Made by a program: the position numbers and the translations under genes. Under the pieces are notes generated by a model, which worked only from the letters and a program-made list of their open reading frames with translations, was not told where the DNA came from and did no database searches. A stretch of DNA of 64,000 nucleotides from Neorhodopirellula pilleata (GTDB lineage: Bacteria > Planctomycetota > Planctomycetia > Pirellulales > Pirellulaceae), in contig NZ_SJPM01000009.1 of NCBI RefSeq assembly GCF_007859915.1, forward strand, positions 263,982 to 327,981. Reading direction: 5' to 3'. Positions 37,880 through 48,279 of the stretch are shown here, one piece after another; the first letter of the stretch is position 1, and each line of letters opens with the position of its first letter.

Positions 37880-40800
37880 TTATCGAAGCGAAGTAGACGG
37901 CGTCGAGTAGGGGTATGGCTGCGGCGTCCCTTCCACAACGAGGTAGTCTTTACCAGGATCGAGACCATGGTATCGGTTGACCTGCCCCGACGGCCATCGG
38001 ATCGTGACGTCGTGGGCGGTCGAGCCCACCGAAAACCCACCGATGCTAATCCGCTTTTGATTCGTACCCATGTAGCCATCGCCAGCGGTCAATTGACGGT
38101 AGACGTTTTTTCCATCGACGGTCGTCATGATCTCTGCACCGACCGCATCGCGGTGGCTGCCAGTTCCCTGCAGCATCAGGTTGATCGTTGCAGACGGCTT
38201 GTCGACTGGCCGCCCGGTTTGGTTGATCAGAAGTGCTGTTTCTTCGGAAAGCTGGGTCACGAGCACGTCGATGAGGCCGTCACGATTCGCGTCGAGGGTA
38301 ATCAAAGATCGCCCCAGGTGGCCTTGACGGAAATAGTCACCCAGCATGTCCCGGGACATCTCTCGCCATTGGTGGTCGCCTCCACGATAAAACAATTGAG
38401 CCGGCATTCGATACGGTACATCATCGCGTCCCAAGTCGCTGATGTGCCCGTTGGCTACGATCAGTTCATGACTACCATCGTTATCAAGATCGACGAACTG
38501 CGTTCCGAACCCGAGCCATTTCATGGACGGTGCCGCCAAACCGACCCGGTGCGAACGATCACTCCAATAGCCGTTGGGAGAGCGTTCGTAAAAAGTGTTG
38601 TGCTCATCGGAAAAATGCGTGACGAACAGATCCAAATCGCCGTCGTCGTCCGCATCCGCAGCAGCAATCCCCATGGATGCTTGCGAGAGCGACTGGCCAC
38701 TTACGGCGACACCGCAAAGGGTGCCGACTTCATCCAATTCAAATACTGAACCTGAATGATCCGACGACCACAAGTGATTCGCCGTCATGTCATTGGCAAC
38801 GTAGACGTCGATCCCAGGTCGATTGTCCAACTGACCGACGACGAGGCCTAAACCACGGCCGGGTTGATCCGATTTCATCCAATCATCGGTGGCATCCATA
38901 AAGCTCCCGTCGCCCCGACCGACCCAGACTCGATCCGTTTGTGACGGAAAATCCAGCGGAGTGCAATGCGACACATCACCGGTCGTTCGATCTCGGCATG
39001 GATGCATATGAAACTGAGATCCGCCGCAGTAATTCACTTCGAAGAGGTCCGCGATCGAATCGCCATTAATATCAGCGATGGCCGACGAACACGTCCAAAA
39101 CTGCCCCGATAGCCCGACTTGATCGGTCACGTTGGTGAACGTGCCGTCGCCGTTGTTACGGAATAATTGATTGACGCCGATGGTCGACACAAACAGGTCT
39201 GGAAAACCATCGCTGTTGTAATCCCCGGTTGTCATGCCATGCGAGAAATGTTGGCAGTCGAAACCCGCCATCGACGCGACCTCATCGAAGTATCCGTCTT
39301 GGTTTCGATAGATCTGATCGGAATTGGAATCTTCTTGAAACGGATGTCCGGTTTGCACTGCCAACGCCAGATCCGGCCACCCGTCCAAATCAAAATCGAT
39401 CGTGGCTGCTCCACCACCGAGACTTCGATAAACCCAGTGCATATCACGATCAGATAAGGAAGGTGCGGTGCTGTGATGGAGGCCAAGCCGCGACGCGTGA
39501 TCTTCCAGAACATAGCAAGCTATCTCATCTTGCTCCACGCTTTGTGATACCTCGTGCTTGGTCGATTCCCACGTGATGCCGGCGATGTCAGCAAGTCGAA
39601 CAAAGTCGCCTACGCTCGAACCGGGCAACCGCCAAGGCGTATCGGTCCGAATCTTCGATCGAATTGCTAGGTACTGTTTTTGAAGTTCAAGCGAACGATC
39701 TTGCGGTAAAGTAAGCGCGAGTCGTGCCCACGCTTCAGCTTCCCAGATACGTCCTAGGTCGTGCATCACCTTGGCAACCTCGGTGGCGGCCGATTGAGAC
39801 TGACCACTGCGTTCAAAGAGTGTTTTGGTGGCGTCGTGCAGTTGCGTCAGTTTCCCGATCCGCTGATAAACCAGTTTGGCTTCCGCATCGCGTTGTAGCT
39901 TGGACAACGAATGAGCCAGTTGCCTCAGCGTATCGGAATGACTTTCATTTCCCAGGCGGATCGATTTCAAAAAAGCGCGAGCAGCCAGAAGTGAATCGTC
40001 ACCTCGATCCGCCCACATTCCCGCTATCATCCAGAAATCCGGTGAAGTGTCGGCCCCGGCGGGCGGCCGTTTTTGCCACCGCTCGAACGCCTCGATATCG
40101 TTGAGTTCCAATAAGGCACGACCATACAAACAGTACGCGGGCACAAATTGATCATGTTGTTCTACGACCGTCTCGAGCCGGCTAGCGACCTGCCGCCAAT
40201 TCCATTTCATCGCATCCAGTTTCGCCAATCCGTACTGGGCTCGTTGGTCCTCCGGGCACCGTCGCAGCACTTCTTCGCACAGCTCTTGATCCGGCTGAAC
40301 AAACTCCGGATGCGACAAAACGGTGAGTCCTTCGGGATGGCCCTGCTGATGCATCACCAACCATTTCAGATGTTCGACGGCAACCCGCTCGAGCCCGAGC
40401 ATCGACGCCAACCCCGCCAGCGAACTTCGTTGTTGGACAAGCTGAGGATGACGAATCAGACATTCTTGCTGTAGATCGACAACTTCAAACGGTTTTCCCG
40501 CGATCATGAGATGACGACAGAGTTTATCGATCAATTCGGGACGAAAATGATCGCCTTGATCGACGATCTCGCGGTAAAACCCGATGGCGTCTTCGCAACG
40601 GCCGCGACGCGAGGCGAGATCACCGAGACGTTCCAACGCGTCGTAGTTCTGCGGGTCTTCGATCACCACCTCGCGGAGTCGCGATTCGGCGGTTGCCCAG
40701 TCACCCATTCGGATCGCCCGCTCGGCCAAGTTCCAATGATTCGTTCTCGACGTTTCCTTTGCGGGCGTTTGCGGTGTGGAGGATGGACGACATCCTGTCG

Positions 40801-40885
40801 AAGTCAAAATGATCGCCAATGCCAGCGATGAACAAACGGCCGGCAAAATAACACTCAAAACGAATCGAGATGACGCGGTTCTCAT
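37880..40885 (-). CDS. TPR / FG-GAP / ASPIC-UnbV lipoprotein, paralogue 3
   Basis: 1001 residues; ATG overlaps the upstream stop (ATGA). Lipoprotein signal with lipobox LTSTGC (cysteine near 32). An N-terminal TPR-like half (about 50-390) precedes FG-GAP/VCBS repeats with calcium-type loops: DFDLDGWPDL, DYNSDGFPDLFV, DINGDSIADLF, DADDDGDLDLFV, DLDNDGSHELIVANGH, DANRDGLIDVLV. The C-terminal ASPIC/UnbV domain has GDGYMGTNQKRISIGG and WPSGQVNRY. A C...C...C.P..F..Q.DRVW segment is present. It is probably an outer-surface or periplasmic beta-propeller. Most downstream gene of the four-gene unit. Ligand unknown. Confidence 0.9.
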   Translation of the reverse strand: MRTASSRFVLSVILPAVCSSLALAIILTSTGCRPSSTPQTPAKETSRTNHWNLAERAIRMGDWATAESRLREVVIEDPQNYDALERLGDLASRRGRCEDAIGFYREIVDQGDHFRPELIDKLCRHLMIAGKPFEVVDLQQECLIRHPQLVQQRSSLAGLASMLGLERVAVEHLKWLVMHQQGHPEGLTVLSHPEFVQPDQELCEEVLRRCPEDQRAQYGLAKLDAMKWNWRQVASRLETVVEQHDQFVPAYCLYGRALLELNDIEAFERWQKRPPAGADTSPDFWMIAGMWADRGDDSLLAARAFLKSIRLGNESHSDTLRQLAHSLSKLQRDAEAKLVYQRIGKLTQLHDATKTLFERSGQSQSAATEVAKVMHDLGRIWEAEAWARLALTLPQDRSLELQKQYLAIRSKIRTDTPWRLPGSSVGDFVRLADIAGITWESTKHEVSQSVEQDEIACYVLEDHASRLGLHHSTAPSLSDRDMHWVYRSLGGGAATIDFDLDGWPDLALAVQTGHPFQEDSNSDQIYRNQDGYFDEVASMAGFDCQHFSHGMTTGDYNSDGFPDLFVSTIGVNQLFRNNGDGTFTNVTDQVGLSGQFWTCSSAIADINGDSIADLFEVNYCGGSQFHMHPCRDRTTGDVSHCTPLDFPSQTDRVWVGRGDGSFMDATDDWMKSDQPGRGLGLVVGQLDNRPGIDVYVANDMTANHLWSSDHSGSVFELDEVGTLCGVAVSGQSLSQASMGIAAADADDDGDLDLFVTHFSDEHNTFYERSPNGYWSDRSHRVGLAAPSMKWLGFGTQFVDLDNDGSHELIVANGHISDLGRDDVPYRMPAQLFYRGGDHQWREMSRDMLGDYFRQGHLGRSLITLDANRDGLIDVLVTQLSEETALLINQTGRPVDKPSATINLMLQGTGSHRDAVGAEIMTTVDGKNVYRQLTAGDGYMGTNQKRISIGGFSVGSTAHDVTIRWPSGQVNRYHGLDPGKDYLVVEGTPQPYPYSTPSTSLR

Positions 40886-43800
40886 CGGTGGCTCGAATAT
40901 AGAAATGCCGCGCCTTCGCCTTGGACCAACAAATACTCACCGCCCGCTTGGAGTTCACCAAACGATTCGCTCTGACCACCACCCCACTGAACGCTGACTC
41001 GATTGGGTCCTGTCGATCGCCCCAATCCAAAATGAAGCGTTTGTTGGGGCGAACAATGAAACCCTGCTCCCCCGATCAACTGAGAACGATAGACGCGCCC
41101 TTCGACTTCGACAGAGACGATCGAGCCGAACGCGTCGGCACGTCCGCCCTTATTCTTCAAATGAAGTGTGATCGCTCGGTGAGGGGTCGGCGTGCGATTG
41201 GCAAGCAATGCGACCGGATCGAACAGATGCGTCACCACGAGATCGGTCAATCCGTCACGATTGAAATCGATGTTCACCAAGCTACGGCCCAGTCGATCGG
41301 ATTCAAAATAGGGTCCCAAACTCTCCGCGTCGAGCAACGTCAAAACACCTTCTTCGGATCGCTGAAACATTTGAGGCGGCATTCGATAGGCATCACCGAC
41401 ATGATCGAAGTCGTCTACATGCCCGTTGGCAATCATCAATTCCAATGAACCCGAGTTATCAGCATCCAACCATTGCGTTCCAAAACCAAGCATCGGAACC
41501 GAAGGAACCGCCAAGCCGACCATGTTGGCCCGGTCGACCCATTGGCCCTGTGCGACTTGTTCGTAAAAGGCGTTAGGTTCACCGGCATGGTTGGTCAAAA
41601 AAAAGTCGATATCACCGTCAGCATCCGGGTCGGCGACGGCAATGCCCATCGAAGCTTGAGCCAGTGAACGGGCACCAACGGCAAGACCTCGAACGGAAGC
41701 CTGTTCTCGCAATCGAAAGAGCCCGTCTGAATCGACCGCCGACGACCAAAAGTGATTCGCCGACATGTCGTTGGCGACATAGATATCGATGCCGTGAGCC
41801 TCATCGAATTGCCCCGCCGCGATAGCGAGCCCGCAACTCGGATCATGTTCGCCCAGCCAATGTTCGCTAACGTTCTCGAACGAGCCATCGGGGCGCCCCT
41901 GCCATACTCGATCGCGTTGAGCTGTGAAAGTCAGTGGTGAACACGAACGGGTCCTACCATCGCGGATGCAGGGTTGGTCAAACGCCTCGTCGCCGGCGCA
42001 GTAACCCACATCGAAGATGTCCGTTTGCCCATCGTCATTGATATCCAGCATGGCGACCGATGTCGTCCACTGCGGGCCGATTAGCCCCGTCTGTTCGGTA
42101 ATGTCCACAAACGTCCCGTCGCCATTATTGCGATACAATCGATTCTGGCCGATGTTGGCGACAAGAAGATCGGGAAAGCCGTCCGCGTTGCAATCGGCAA
42201 CGGCGACACCTTGGGCAAATCCAGCGTCACCGACACCTGTCGAAGTGGTGACGTTGCGAAAACTTCCGTCTAGATTGCGGAAATATTGGTTCGGACCCGA
42301 GTTGTCTTGTAGAGGGTCACCATTCATCGTCGTCAAATAGAGATCCGGCCACCCGTCAAGATCGCCATCCAATACCCCCGCTCCTCCGGAGATGGATTGA
42401 TAGATCCAAAGCCCAGACTCTTCGCCGGGTGGTTTGTTGATCGCGCATCGATGTTTCAATCCTCGATCGAAAGCTTCGTCCTGAAATCGGATCGTCGATC
42501 CAACCACCTGGTCGGCCGCTCTTGCGGACTGATTGATTTCGATCAGCGGGTTCTTCGTTGGTCTGGTTTGGGTTGGCCACTTCGGATTGCCAAGGTGAAT
42601 CTTGTTGACATGCCGAGTAAGTAGAAACTCAGGTCGCTGCCACGGTGTGGTGCCGGTGAGGCTAGAACGAATCGAGAGATAGCACTGCTCCAGTTGGGGA
42701 TCGACTTCAGCGGCGATCGCCGCACCGGCACGAAGCCACGCGGCGGCTTCCCACGATCGACCCATGGAATCGAGTAGTCGGGCGATCTGGACGAAGCGTT
42801 GCTGTGATCGAAAACTGCTGGCTGCCAAACCGTCGATCGCGCGACGAAGTTGAGTCATGTGCTCGATCCGCGAGGCGATCTGCGCATGGGCGTCTGATTG
42901 ATGATGCTGTTCGGCCAAACATCCCGCGAGTCGGCCGAGTGCTTCGGTATCAAACTCGTCGAGAACGATCGCATTCCAGTAGACCTGGGCCGCCGCTTCT
43001 GCATTGCCGAGTCGTTCGAATTGGCCCCCAAGAGCGAGCCAATACTGCGATTCTTGTTCGATCCCCGCCGGCAATCGTTCCTGCCATGCTTGCAGGCGAA
43101 CTTGGTCCGCCAATTCGACGAGTGCGCGTCCGTATAACGCGGTCGCCGTTGTTCCAGCCTGGGACAATGCGATGACCGGTCTGAGTCGGCTCTCGACGCT
43201 TGCCCAGCGATTGAAGTGAGCGTCGAGTTTGGCGAGTGGAAGTTGAACCCGATGTTCGGCGGGATGCTGCTGAAGGACCGCTTGGCACATCGCTTCATCC
43301 ACCTGCGGCCGGGACAAGTCCGCAAGGATCATGAGTTCGCCGATTCCACCGTGTCCCCGTTGCACCAACCAACGTAAGTGCTCGGCGGCCTCGCGTTCTT
43401 GTCCTAGGTGGGCAAGCAATCCGGCAAGGTCGGATCGTGCCGGTTGAGATTGGGGATAGTCACGGACCATGTCTCGTAATCCCTCCAAAGCCTCAAACGG
43501 TCGGTTCCTCGACATCCAAGTGCGTGCCAACTTGTCCAGCAACTCGCGCGAGGGTTTAGACGTTCGATGCGTCAATGAGATCGCGGTTTGGTAAGACTCC
43601 GTGGCAACATCCGGTTCACCCGTTTGGCGAAAAATATCTCCTGCCAATTCGAACACTTCCGACGACTCAGGGCGTTGAATCATCGCTTGTCGAATCGAAT
43701 TCGTCGCCTGACGCCAGTCTTTGCGGGAATAGGCCGCACGGGCCATCTCCCATTCGTCATCGTCACCGAGCAAACTCGACGGATTCGATGATGTTTGGTC

Positions 43801-43929
43801 TGAAATGGATCGGCCGTGATTCGGATGATCTGGGCCACATCCGACCGTGATCAATCCGATCACAAGAACCAACCAATGCCTCATCGCTATCATGCCTGCG
43901 GCATGAATGAATCGTTGGCAACGTTTCAT
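40882..43929 (-). CDS. TPR / FG-GAP / ASPIC-UnbV lipoprotein, paralogue 2
   Basis: 1015 residues; its ATG is two bases after the upstream stop. Lipobox ITVGC (cysteine near 31). Same order as its neighbours: TPR-like half, then loops DGDLDGWPDL, DCNADGFPDLLVANIG, DINDDGQTDIF, DPDADGDIDFF, DADNSGSLELMIANGH, DFNRDGLTDLVV, and the UnbV end with QLIGGAGFHCSPQQTLHFGL. It shares with paralogue 3 the C...C..C.PL.F..QRDRVW segment. Predicted lipoprotein facing outside the cytoplasmic membrane. Function unknown. Confidence 0.9.
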   Translation of the reverse strand: MKRCQRFIHAAGMIAMRHWLVLVIGLITVGCGPDHPNHGRSISDQTSSNPSSLLGDDDEWEMARAAYSRKDWRQATNSIRQAMIQRPESSEVFELAGDIFRQTGEPDVATESYQTAISLTHRTSKPSRELLDKLARTWMSRNRPFEALEGLRDMVRDYPQSQPARSDLAGLLAHLGQEREAAEHLRWLVQRGHGGIGELMILADLSRPQVDEAMCQAVLQQHPAEHRVQLPLAKLDAHFNRWASVESRLRPVIALSQAGTTATALYGRALVELADQVRLQAWQERLPAGIEQESQYWLALGGQFERLGNAEAAAQVYWNAIVLDEFDTEALGRLAGCLAEQHHQSDAHAQIASRIEHMTQLRRAIDGLAASSFRSQQRFVQIARLLDSMGRSWEAAAWLRAGAAIAAEVDPQLEQCYLSIRSSLTGTTPWQRPEFLLTRHVNKIHLGNPKWPTQTRPTKNPLIEINQSARAADQVVGSTIRFQDEAFDRGLKHRCAINKPPGEESGLWIYQSISGGAGVLDGDLDGWPDLYLTTMNGDPLQDNSGPNQYFRNLDGSFRNVTTSTGVGDAGFAQGVAVADCNADGFPDLLVANIGQNRLYRNNGDGTFVDITEQTGLIGPQWTTSVAMLDINDDGQTDIFDVGYCAGDEAFDQPCIRDGRTRSCSPLTFTAQRDRVWQGRPDGSFENVSEHWLGEHDPSCGLAIAAGQFDEAHGIDIYVANDMSANHFWSSAVDSDGLFRLREQASVRGLAVGARSLAQASMGIAVADPDADGDIDFFLTNHAGEPNAFYEQVAQGQWVDRANMVGLAVPSVPMLGFGTQWLDADNSGSLELMIANGHVDDFDHVGDAYRMPPQMFQRSEEGVLTLLDAESLGPYFESDRLGRSLVNIDFNRDGLTDLVVTHLFDPVALLANRTPTPHRAITLHLKNKGGRADAFGSIVSVEVEGRVYRSQLIGGAGFHCSPQQTLHFGLGRSTGPNRVSVQWGGGQSESFGELQAGGEYLLVQGEGAAFLYSSHR

Positions 43930-43931
43930 CG

Positions 43932-46900
43932 TCAGCGACTATTTGTGATCAATGGATAGGCCGCCTCATTGTCCTGAATCAGAAGCGCTCGTTGGTCGAC
44001 TTTCATGTCCGAGAAAACTTGTTCCTGACCATTGGGCCAATGGACGATGGCTGAATCGATTCGACCAACGTTGCCGAGACCGAATGACAAAACCGCTTCG
44101 TTGCGACAGAGGTAACCATCGCCGGACGTTACCCAACCTGTCCAGGATTGATTGCCCGATTTCAATTCGACCCGAGCGCCGATCGCGTCACGCTCACACA
44201 CGGTGCCGACCAGTTGAATCTGTACCCAGTGGTTACGGGTTGGTGTTTGGTTGATTAATAACGCTGAAGGTGTTTCCAAGTGCGTGACGACAAAGTCGGA
44301 TTTGCCGTCCTGATTGAAGTCGAGCCTCGCCAACGCGCGGCCGACATGAACGCCCGAAAAGTATGCCGATTCGTCTTGCACGGTCGTCAACTCGAAGCGG
44401 TTGCCACGATTAACAAACAACTGAGGCGGTTGTTCGAACGGTGAGCCTTCGATTCCGGTGTTTTCGACGTGACCGTTGGTGACAACGAGGTCCTGCCACC
44501 CGTCCAGGTTGTAGTCGATCGCCTGAGTGCCAAACCCGAGTACTTGGTAACTGTCATCGGCAAGATTGAACGTGATCGATCGATCTTGAAATGCGCCGCC
44601 TCGATTCATGTACAAGCGAGCCGAGGCATTCTCAAAGTTCGTGATGTGCAAATCGATTTCCCCATTTCGATCGAAGTCGCCTGCGGCGATCCCCATCGAG
44701 GCGGTACGACTGCCATCGTGACCGAGCGAACAACCTGAGATGGGTGCCCGATCCGTCCAGTCGCCTTGGGAGGTTCGCGACCAAAGTTGGTTAGGACGCA
44801 CGTCGTTTCCGACATAAACTTGGTTGCCGAGAAAAGCGTCTGCCGAATCAAGATTCAGAAGCACTAATCCCAACCCGGTACTGCGTTGAGATTGGTCATG
44901 GCTGATAGGCATCACATCGCGTTCGCCACGTCCATCGTTAACAAGTACTCGGTCCATTCCGGGATCGTAGGCGGACGGAGCGACGATCTCGATTCGACCT
45001 TGTTCATCGGTCGTCGGCTTCACGTCGTAGTCGGCGTCATGCACGTAGGTTTGTTCATAAATGTCCGGAAGATGATCGCCCGTCAAATCGCCCATGCCGA
45101 GTGACGAGGTCACCAATGTCAGGTCATCCGTCGGATCGGTCGCTTGAGCTCGAAAGGTTCCGTCGCCGCAATTGATCAACAACTCATTCACACCCAAACA
45201 ACCCACCACCAGATCCGGAAAGCCATCCTGGTTCCAATCGCCGGACGTTACCCCGGTCGAATAGCGTTTGAGTGTCACGCCTGCGGATTCGGTCACATCA
45301 TCAAGGCGTTCGGAAACGTGCCGAAAAAGTTGGTTCGAAAGCTCGCCGGCGAGTGTCGGCGGTGATGCACCACCTTGTGCAAAATACAGATCGCACAGGC
45401 CATCGAGATCAAAGTCCACGACCGCAACGCCGCCACCCATCACTTGATAGATCGTCAATCCTGCCGCAACGGGTTCGGAAGCCAGACGGTACGTGTGCGA
45501 CAATCCGATCTCGTCGGCGATGTTCCTAAAGACCGGCGTTTCCACTTCACCGACTTCTGACAGTGTCTTGGCGGATGCGAGTCCGCCGGATTCATGTTCA
45601 AGCAGGGTGGGTTTAGGGAACGATTTCAAATCAAGGTTGACAATACGTTCGGATTCGCTTGGAAAGGCATCTCCCGATTTCACCAGCGAGAGACGCTGCT
45701 CGTTTAGGCGGCGAAGGTCGGCTTGGTCGCCATCACGAACATACAATCCGATCGATTTCCACATCACCGATTCCAATGGGCGATCAAGCTTTTCGAGTCC
45801 GTCGGCGATCTGGTTCAGGAGTTCTAAATCGGGTGAAGATTGCTGACCGACCTGATTACTGCACAGCGTCACGGTCCGCAAGAGTTGATGTCGATCATCC
45901 CATTTTTGGGCATCCTCGTGGCGATTCAGTGCTGTCAACGCAAGATGGATTCGGCGATACGATCTTGCGTCGGTCCAATCTCGCTGTACCGCTTCGGCGA
46001 GCGCACGGACTGACTCATCGAAACGCTGCTGATTGAGCAACCATGCACCGAGTGCAGCCCAGTATTCAGCTTGTTCGCGGGTGGCGTCAGTGACATTGTT
46101 TAGCCACCTTAGGAACCGCTGGTCTTGTTGAGATTCGGCGAGGCATCGTCCAAACAAGGCAGAGATCGAAGGCGGAACGTCGCCACCATTGACCGATTCA
46201 TCCAACAGATCGGCGGCGACAAGAAACTGCTCTTTGGAAAAGCAAATCCTCGCCTCGCCCCAATCGCCGATGGGGGTAAATTCGCGTGCCCTTTTGTGTT
46301 CGGCATTGCCGGTTGATTCATCGTAGATCGCATCGCTAAGGACCATCAATGCGTGCAATTCATCTTGTCGGACGTCACCGAGTTCGCACAGCTTTCGCAA
46401 ATGCTTGGCGGCTTCGTGTCGGCGACCCTGCCGGTTCAATAAAGCGGCCAGTTGGCGATGAGCATAACTCGATGACGGAAGCTTCAAAACCAAATCGGCA
46501 TAGCGAGCGATTGCGTCATCGTATCTCTTCGAGTTCACGCAAAGGTCAGCGGCACGGCCTCGAGCGGGAATGCCGAACTGAGGATGATCTTCGGGGATGG
46601 AATCAAGCAAACTGATCGCGTCATCAAGTTGCCCTAATGCGACATCGACCGCTGCTAGATCAAATTTAGCGGCGGCATGTTCGGGTTGGAGCACCAAGAC
46701 ATCGCGAAGGATGCGGCTCGCCTCGTTATATAAACCAGCCGCAATTTGTTTTTCAGCAAGATCGATTTGCCGGTCGAGATTCGCATCGTCGAGAATCTTG
46801 GCGGGAATCTCAACGGAGATCTCGTCGGGCAAGGCAGCGACGGACGATTCGGAAAACTCAACCGGTGATTCCGGATGCGAAGGCGTCTGAGACGACGGAA

Positions 46901-47033
46901 CGCAACCGCCGGGAACAAGCAATGCTGCCAATCCAAGCATCCCTCCGAACCGGCCGACACGGAGGCCGTTGGCCTCCGGTCGGCGTTTTCGATTCGACGG
47001 TGCGATCATTGAATTCACGAAGAATCGAATCAT
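43932..47033 (-). CDS. TPR / FG-GAP / ASPIC-UnbV lipoprotein, paralogue 1
   Basis: 1033 residues; ATG overlaps the DUF1559 stop by 4 bp. Lipobox LVPGGC (cysteine near 44). A long TPR-like half (about 65-440) is followed by loops DFDLDGLCDL, DWNQDGFPDLVVGCLG, DLTGDHLPDIY, DFDRNGEIDLHI, DYNLDGWQDLVVTNGH, DFNQDGKSDFVV and the UnbV end (SGDGYLCRNEAVLSFGLG, WPNGQEQVF). It lacks the cysteine-rich C...C..C segment of paralogues 2 and 3. The internal ATG nine codons in (MIAPSN) is a possible alternative. Role unknown. Confidence 0.9.
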   Translation of the reverse strand: MIRFFVNSMIAPSNRKRRPEANGLRVGRFGGMLGLAALLVPGGCVPSSQTPSHPESPVEFSESSVAALPDEISVEIPAKILDDANLDRQIDLAEKQIAAGLYNEASRILRDVLVLQPEHAAAKFDLAAVDVALGQLDDAISLLDSIPEDHPQFGIPARGRAADLCVNSKRYDDAIARYADLVLKLPSSSYAHRQLAALLNRQGRRHEAAKHLRKLCELGDVRQDELHALMVLSDAIYDESTGNAEHKRAREFTPIGDWGEARICFSKEQFLVAADLLDESVNGGDVPPSISALFGRCLAESQQDQRFLRWLNNVTDATREQAEYWAALGAWLLNQQRFDESVRALAEAVQRDWTDARSYRRIHLALTALNRHEDAQKWDDRHQLLRTVTLCSNQVGQQSSPDLELLNQIADGLEKLDRPLESVMWKSIGLYVRDGDQADLRRLNEQRLSLVKSGDAFPSESERIVNLDLKSFPKPTLLEHESGGLASAKTLSEVGEVETPVFRNIADEIGLSHTYRLASEPVAAGLTIYQVMGGGVAVVDFDLDGLCDLYFAQGGASPPTLAGELSNQLFRHVSERLDDVTESAGVTLKRYSTGVTSGDWNQDGFPDLVVGCLGVNELLINCGDGTFRAQATDPTDDLTLVTSSLGMGDLTGDHLPDIYEQTYVHDADYDVKPTTDEQGRIEIVAPSAYDPGMDRVLVNDGRGERDVMPISHDQSQRSTGLGLVLLNLDSADAFLGNQVYVGNDVRPNQLWSRTSQGDWTDRAPISGCSLGHDGSRTASMGIAAGDFDRNGEIDLHITNFENASARLYMNRGGAFQDRSITFNLADDSYQVLGFGTQAIDYNLDGWQDLVVTNGHVENTGIEGSPFEQPPQLFVNRGNRFELTTVQDESAYFSGVHVGRALARLDFNQDGKSDFVVTHLETPSALLINQTPTRNHWVQIQLVGTVCERDAIGARVELKSGNQSWTGWVTSGDGYLCRNEAVLSFGLGNVGRIDSAIVHWPNGQEQVFSDMKVDQRALLIQDNEAAYPLITNSR

Positions 47034-48223
47034 TCAAAGAGTGACGACGTTTCCTTGCCCCGTATCGTACCGGCGGCACCCCAAACGCCGTAAGGGCTTT
47101 CCTCACCCAGACCTCGGTCACTCGGGCCGATGGGCAAGGCGTTCTGATTGCCGGTATCGATCGAATCAGTAATGAACTTGACCGCACCGTCGGCCATCAA
47201 CACATGGCATCCACCTTGGTGACGGCTGGAAGCACCCCACATACCGTGGTTGTCCCACCAACGCATCACGTTGTAGCTATTGGGAGGACGAATGGTATGG
47301 AATCGGCTGGATTGTTCACGACCACTGGTCCACATTCGGCCCCGACCACGATCACGTTCGGGAACATTGAACTCCCCGTGTTCGAAGGTATAGAATTGAG
47401 GCCGCTGAGGATCGATCGCCGGCGTTGCGGCGGCGTTGTTGGCCCAAGCACCAGGTGCCGTCGAATGAACCGCATCGCCCGCGCGGATCGCGGTACCGAC
47501 AATCTCCTTTTGGCCGTTGTCGACGACGATTTCGCCAGCCATGATCGTATTGGCAGTACCGTCCAGGATGTCGCGAAAGCCCGTAAAGTGTTTTGCGGAA
47601 AAAACGCCTCGGGAGAATCGTTTGGCGTTACGTTCGCCCCAAACCGGGTCAGCATGGGAATTTCCGTTGTCTTCGATTCCCACGTGCGTTTGTTCCCAAA
47701 ACGAATCGCCGTGACATGCCGCATAGTTCGTGAAACCAATGCTATCTGCGGTGGGCAATTCCGGATCGCTGGGGCAACGATACGAGCCAACATTCGTGAA
47801 CCAAGGCCGATAGTTTGTGTTCCAAGGAATCCCACCCATGGGTGGAAACGGAGTCGTGCGAGCCGAGCCGTCGCGATTGGTCGCCAGCGGGTTGCTAATC
47901 TCTTCCCACAGGGCCTGTTGCTCGATAAAGGGCAACACGCCCACGAGCCAACTCAATTGTTTGAAGTTGCACTTATCCGCGCTCCAAGTGCCTCCAGAAT
48001 CCTCGGTGCCGCCGAAGTTCATTGGCAGCATGTTGTAGGCCGCATGATAATTGTGCATTCCCAAACCGATTTGCTTGAAGTTGTTACTGCAACTCATCCG
48101 CCGCGCGGCTTCGCGAGCTGCTTGGACGGCCGGCAACAACAATCCTACTAACACGCCGATGATCGCAATGACCACCAGTAGTTCGACCAGCGTAAAACCT
48201 GATCGACGATGAAGAGCTTTCAT
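47030..48223 (-). CDS. DUF1559 pseudopilin-like protein
   Basis: About 397 residues from ATG 48223 (MKALHRRSGFTLVELLVVIA); an in-frame GTG at 48259 would add 12 residues. Type IV pilin-type N-terminus: short basic leader, cleavage G|FTLVELL, then a hydrophobic helix. The body shows AREAARRMSCSNNFKQIGLG and ends with HQGGCHVLMADGAVKFI, the planctomycete H-X9-DG type C-terminal motif. Probably processed by prepilin peptidase and exposed to the periplasm. It heads a unit of four overlapping or near-abutting genes with the lipoproteins. Confidence 0.95.
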   Translation of the reverse strand: MKALHRRSGFTLVELLVVIAIIGVLVGLLLPAVQAAREAARRMSCSNNFKQIGLGMHNYHAAYNMLPMNFGGTEDSGGTWSADKCNFKQLSWLVGVLPFIEQQALWEEISNPLATNRDGSARTTPFPPMGGIPWNTNYRPWFTNVGSYRCPSDPELPTADSIGFTNYAACHGDSFWEQTHVGIEDNGNSHADPVWGERNAKRFSRGVFSAKHFTGFRDILDGTANTIMAGEIVVDNGQKEIVGTAIRAGDAVHSTAPGAWANNAAATPAIDPQRPQFYTFEHGEFNVPERDRGRGRMWTSGREQSSRFHTIRPPNSYNVMRWWDNHGMWGASSRHQGGCHVLMADGAVKFITDSIDTGNQNALPIGPSDRGLGEESPYGVWGAAGTIRGKETSSLFE

Positions 48224-48250
48224 TTGACTTTCGCCATTTATATGGGGATT

Positions 48251-48279
48251 AAAAAACACTCGCCGTCACATCGACGGCG
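48251..48279 (-). terminator. Terminator-like hairpin in the DUF1559 leader
   Basis: On the minus strand CGCCGTC-GATGT-GACGGCG forms a perfect 7-bp stem, followed by AGTG and six T (plus-strand 48251-48256). It lies 28 bp upstream of the DUF1559 start, between that gene and the small lipoprotein gene. It could end the upstream transcript or attenuate the operon. The rest of 48280-48474 has no gene seen. Confidence 0.6.
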
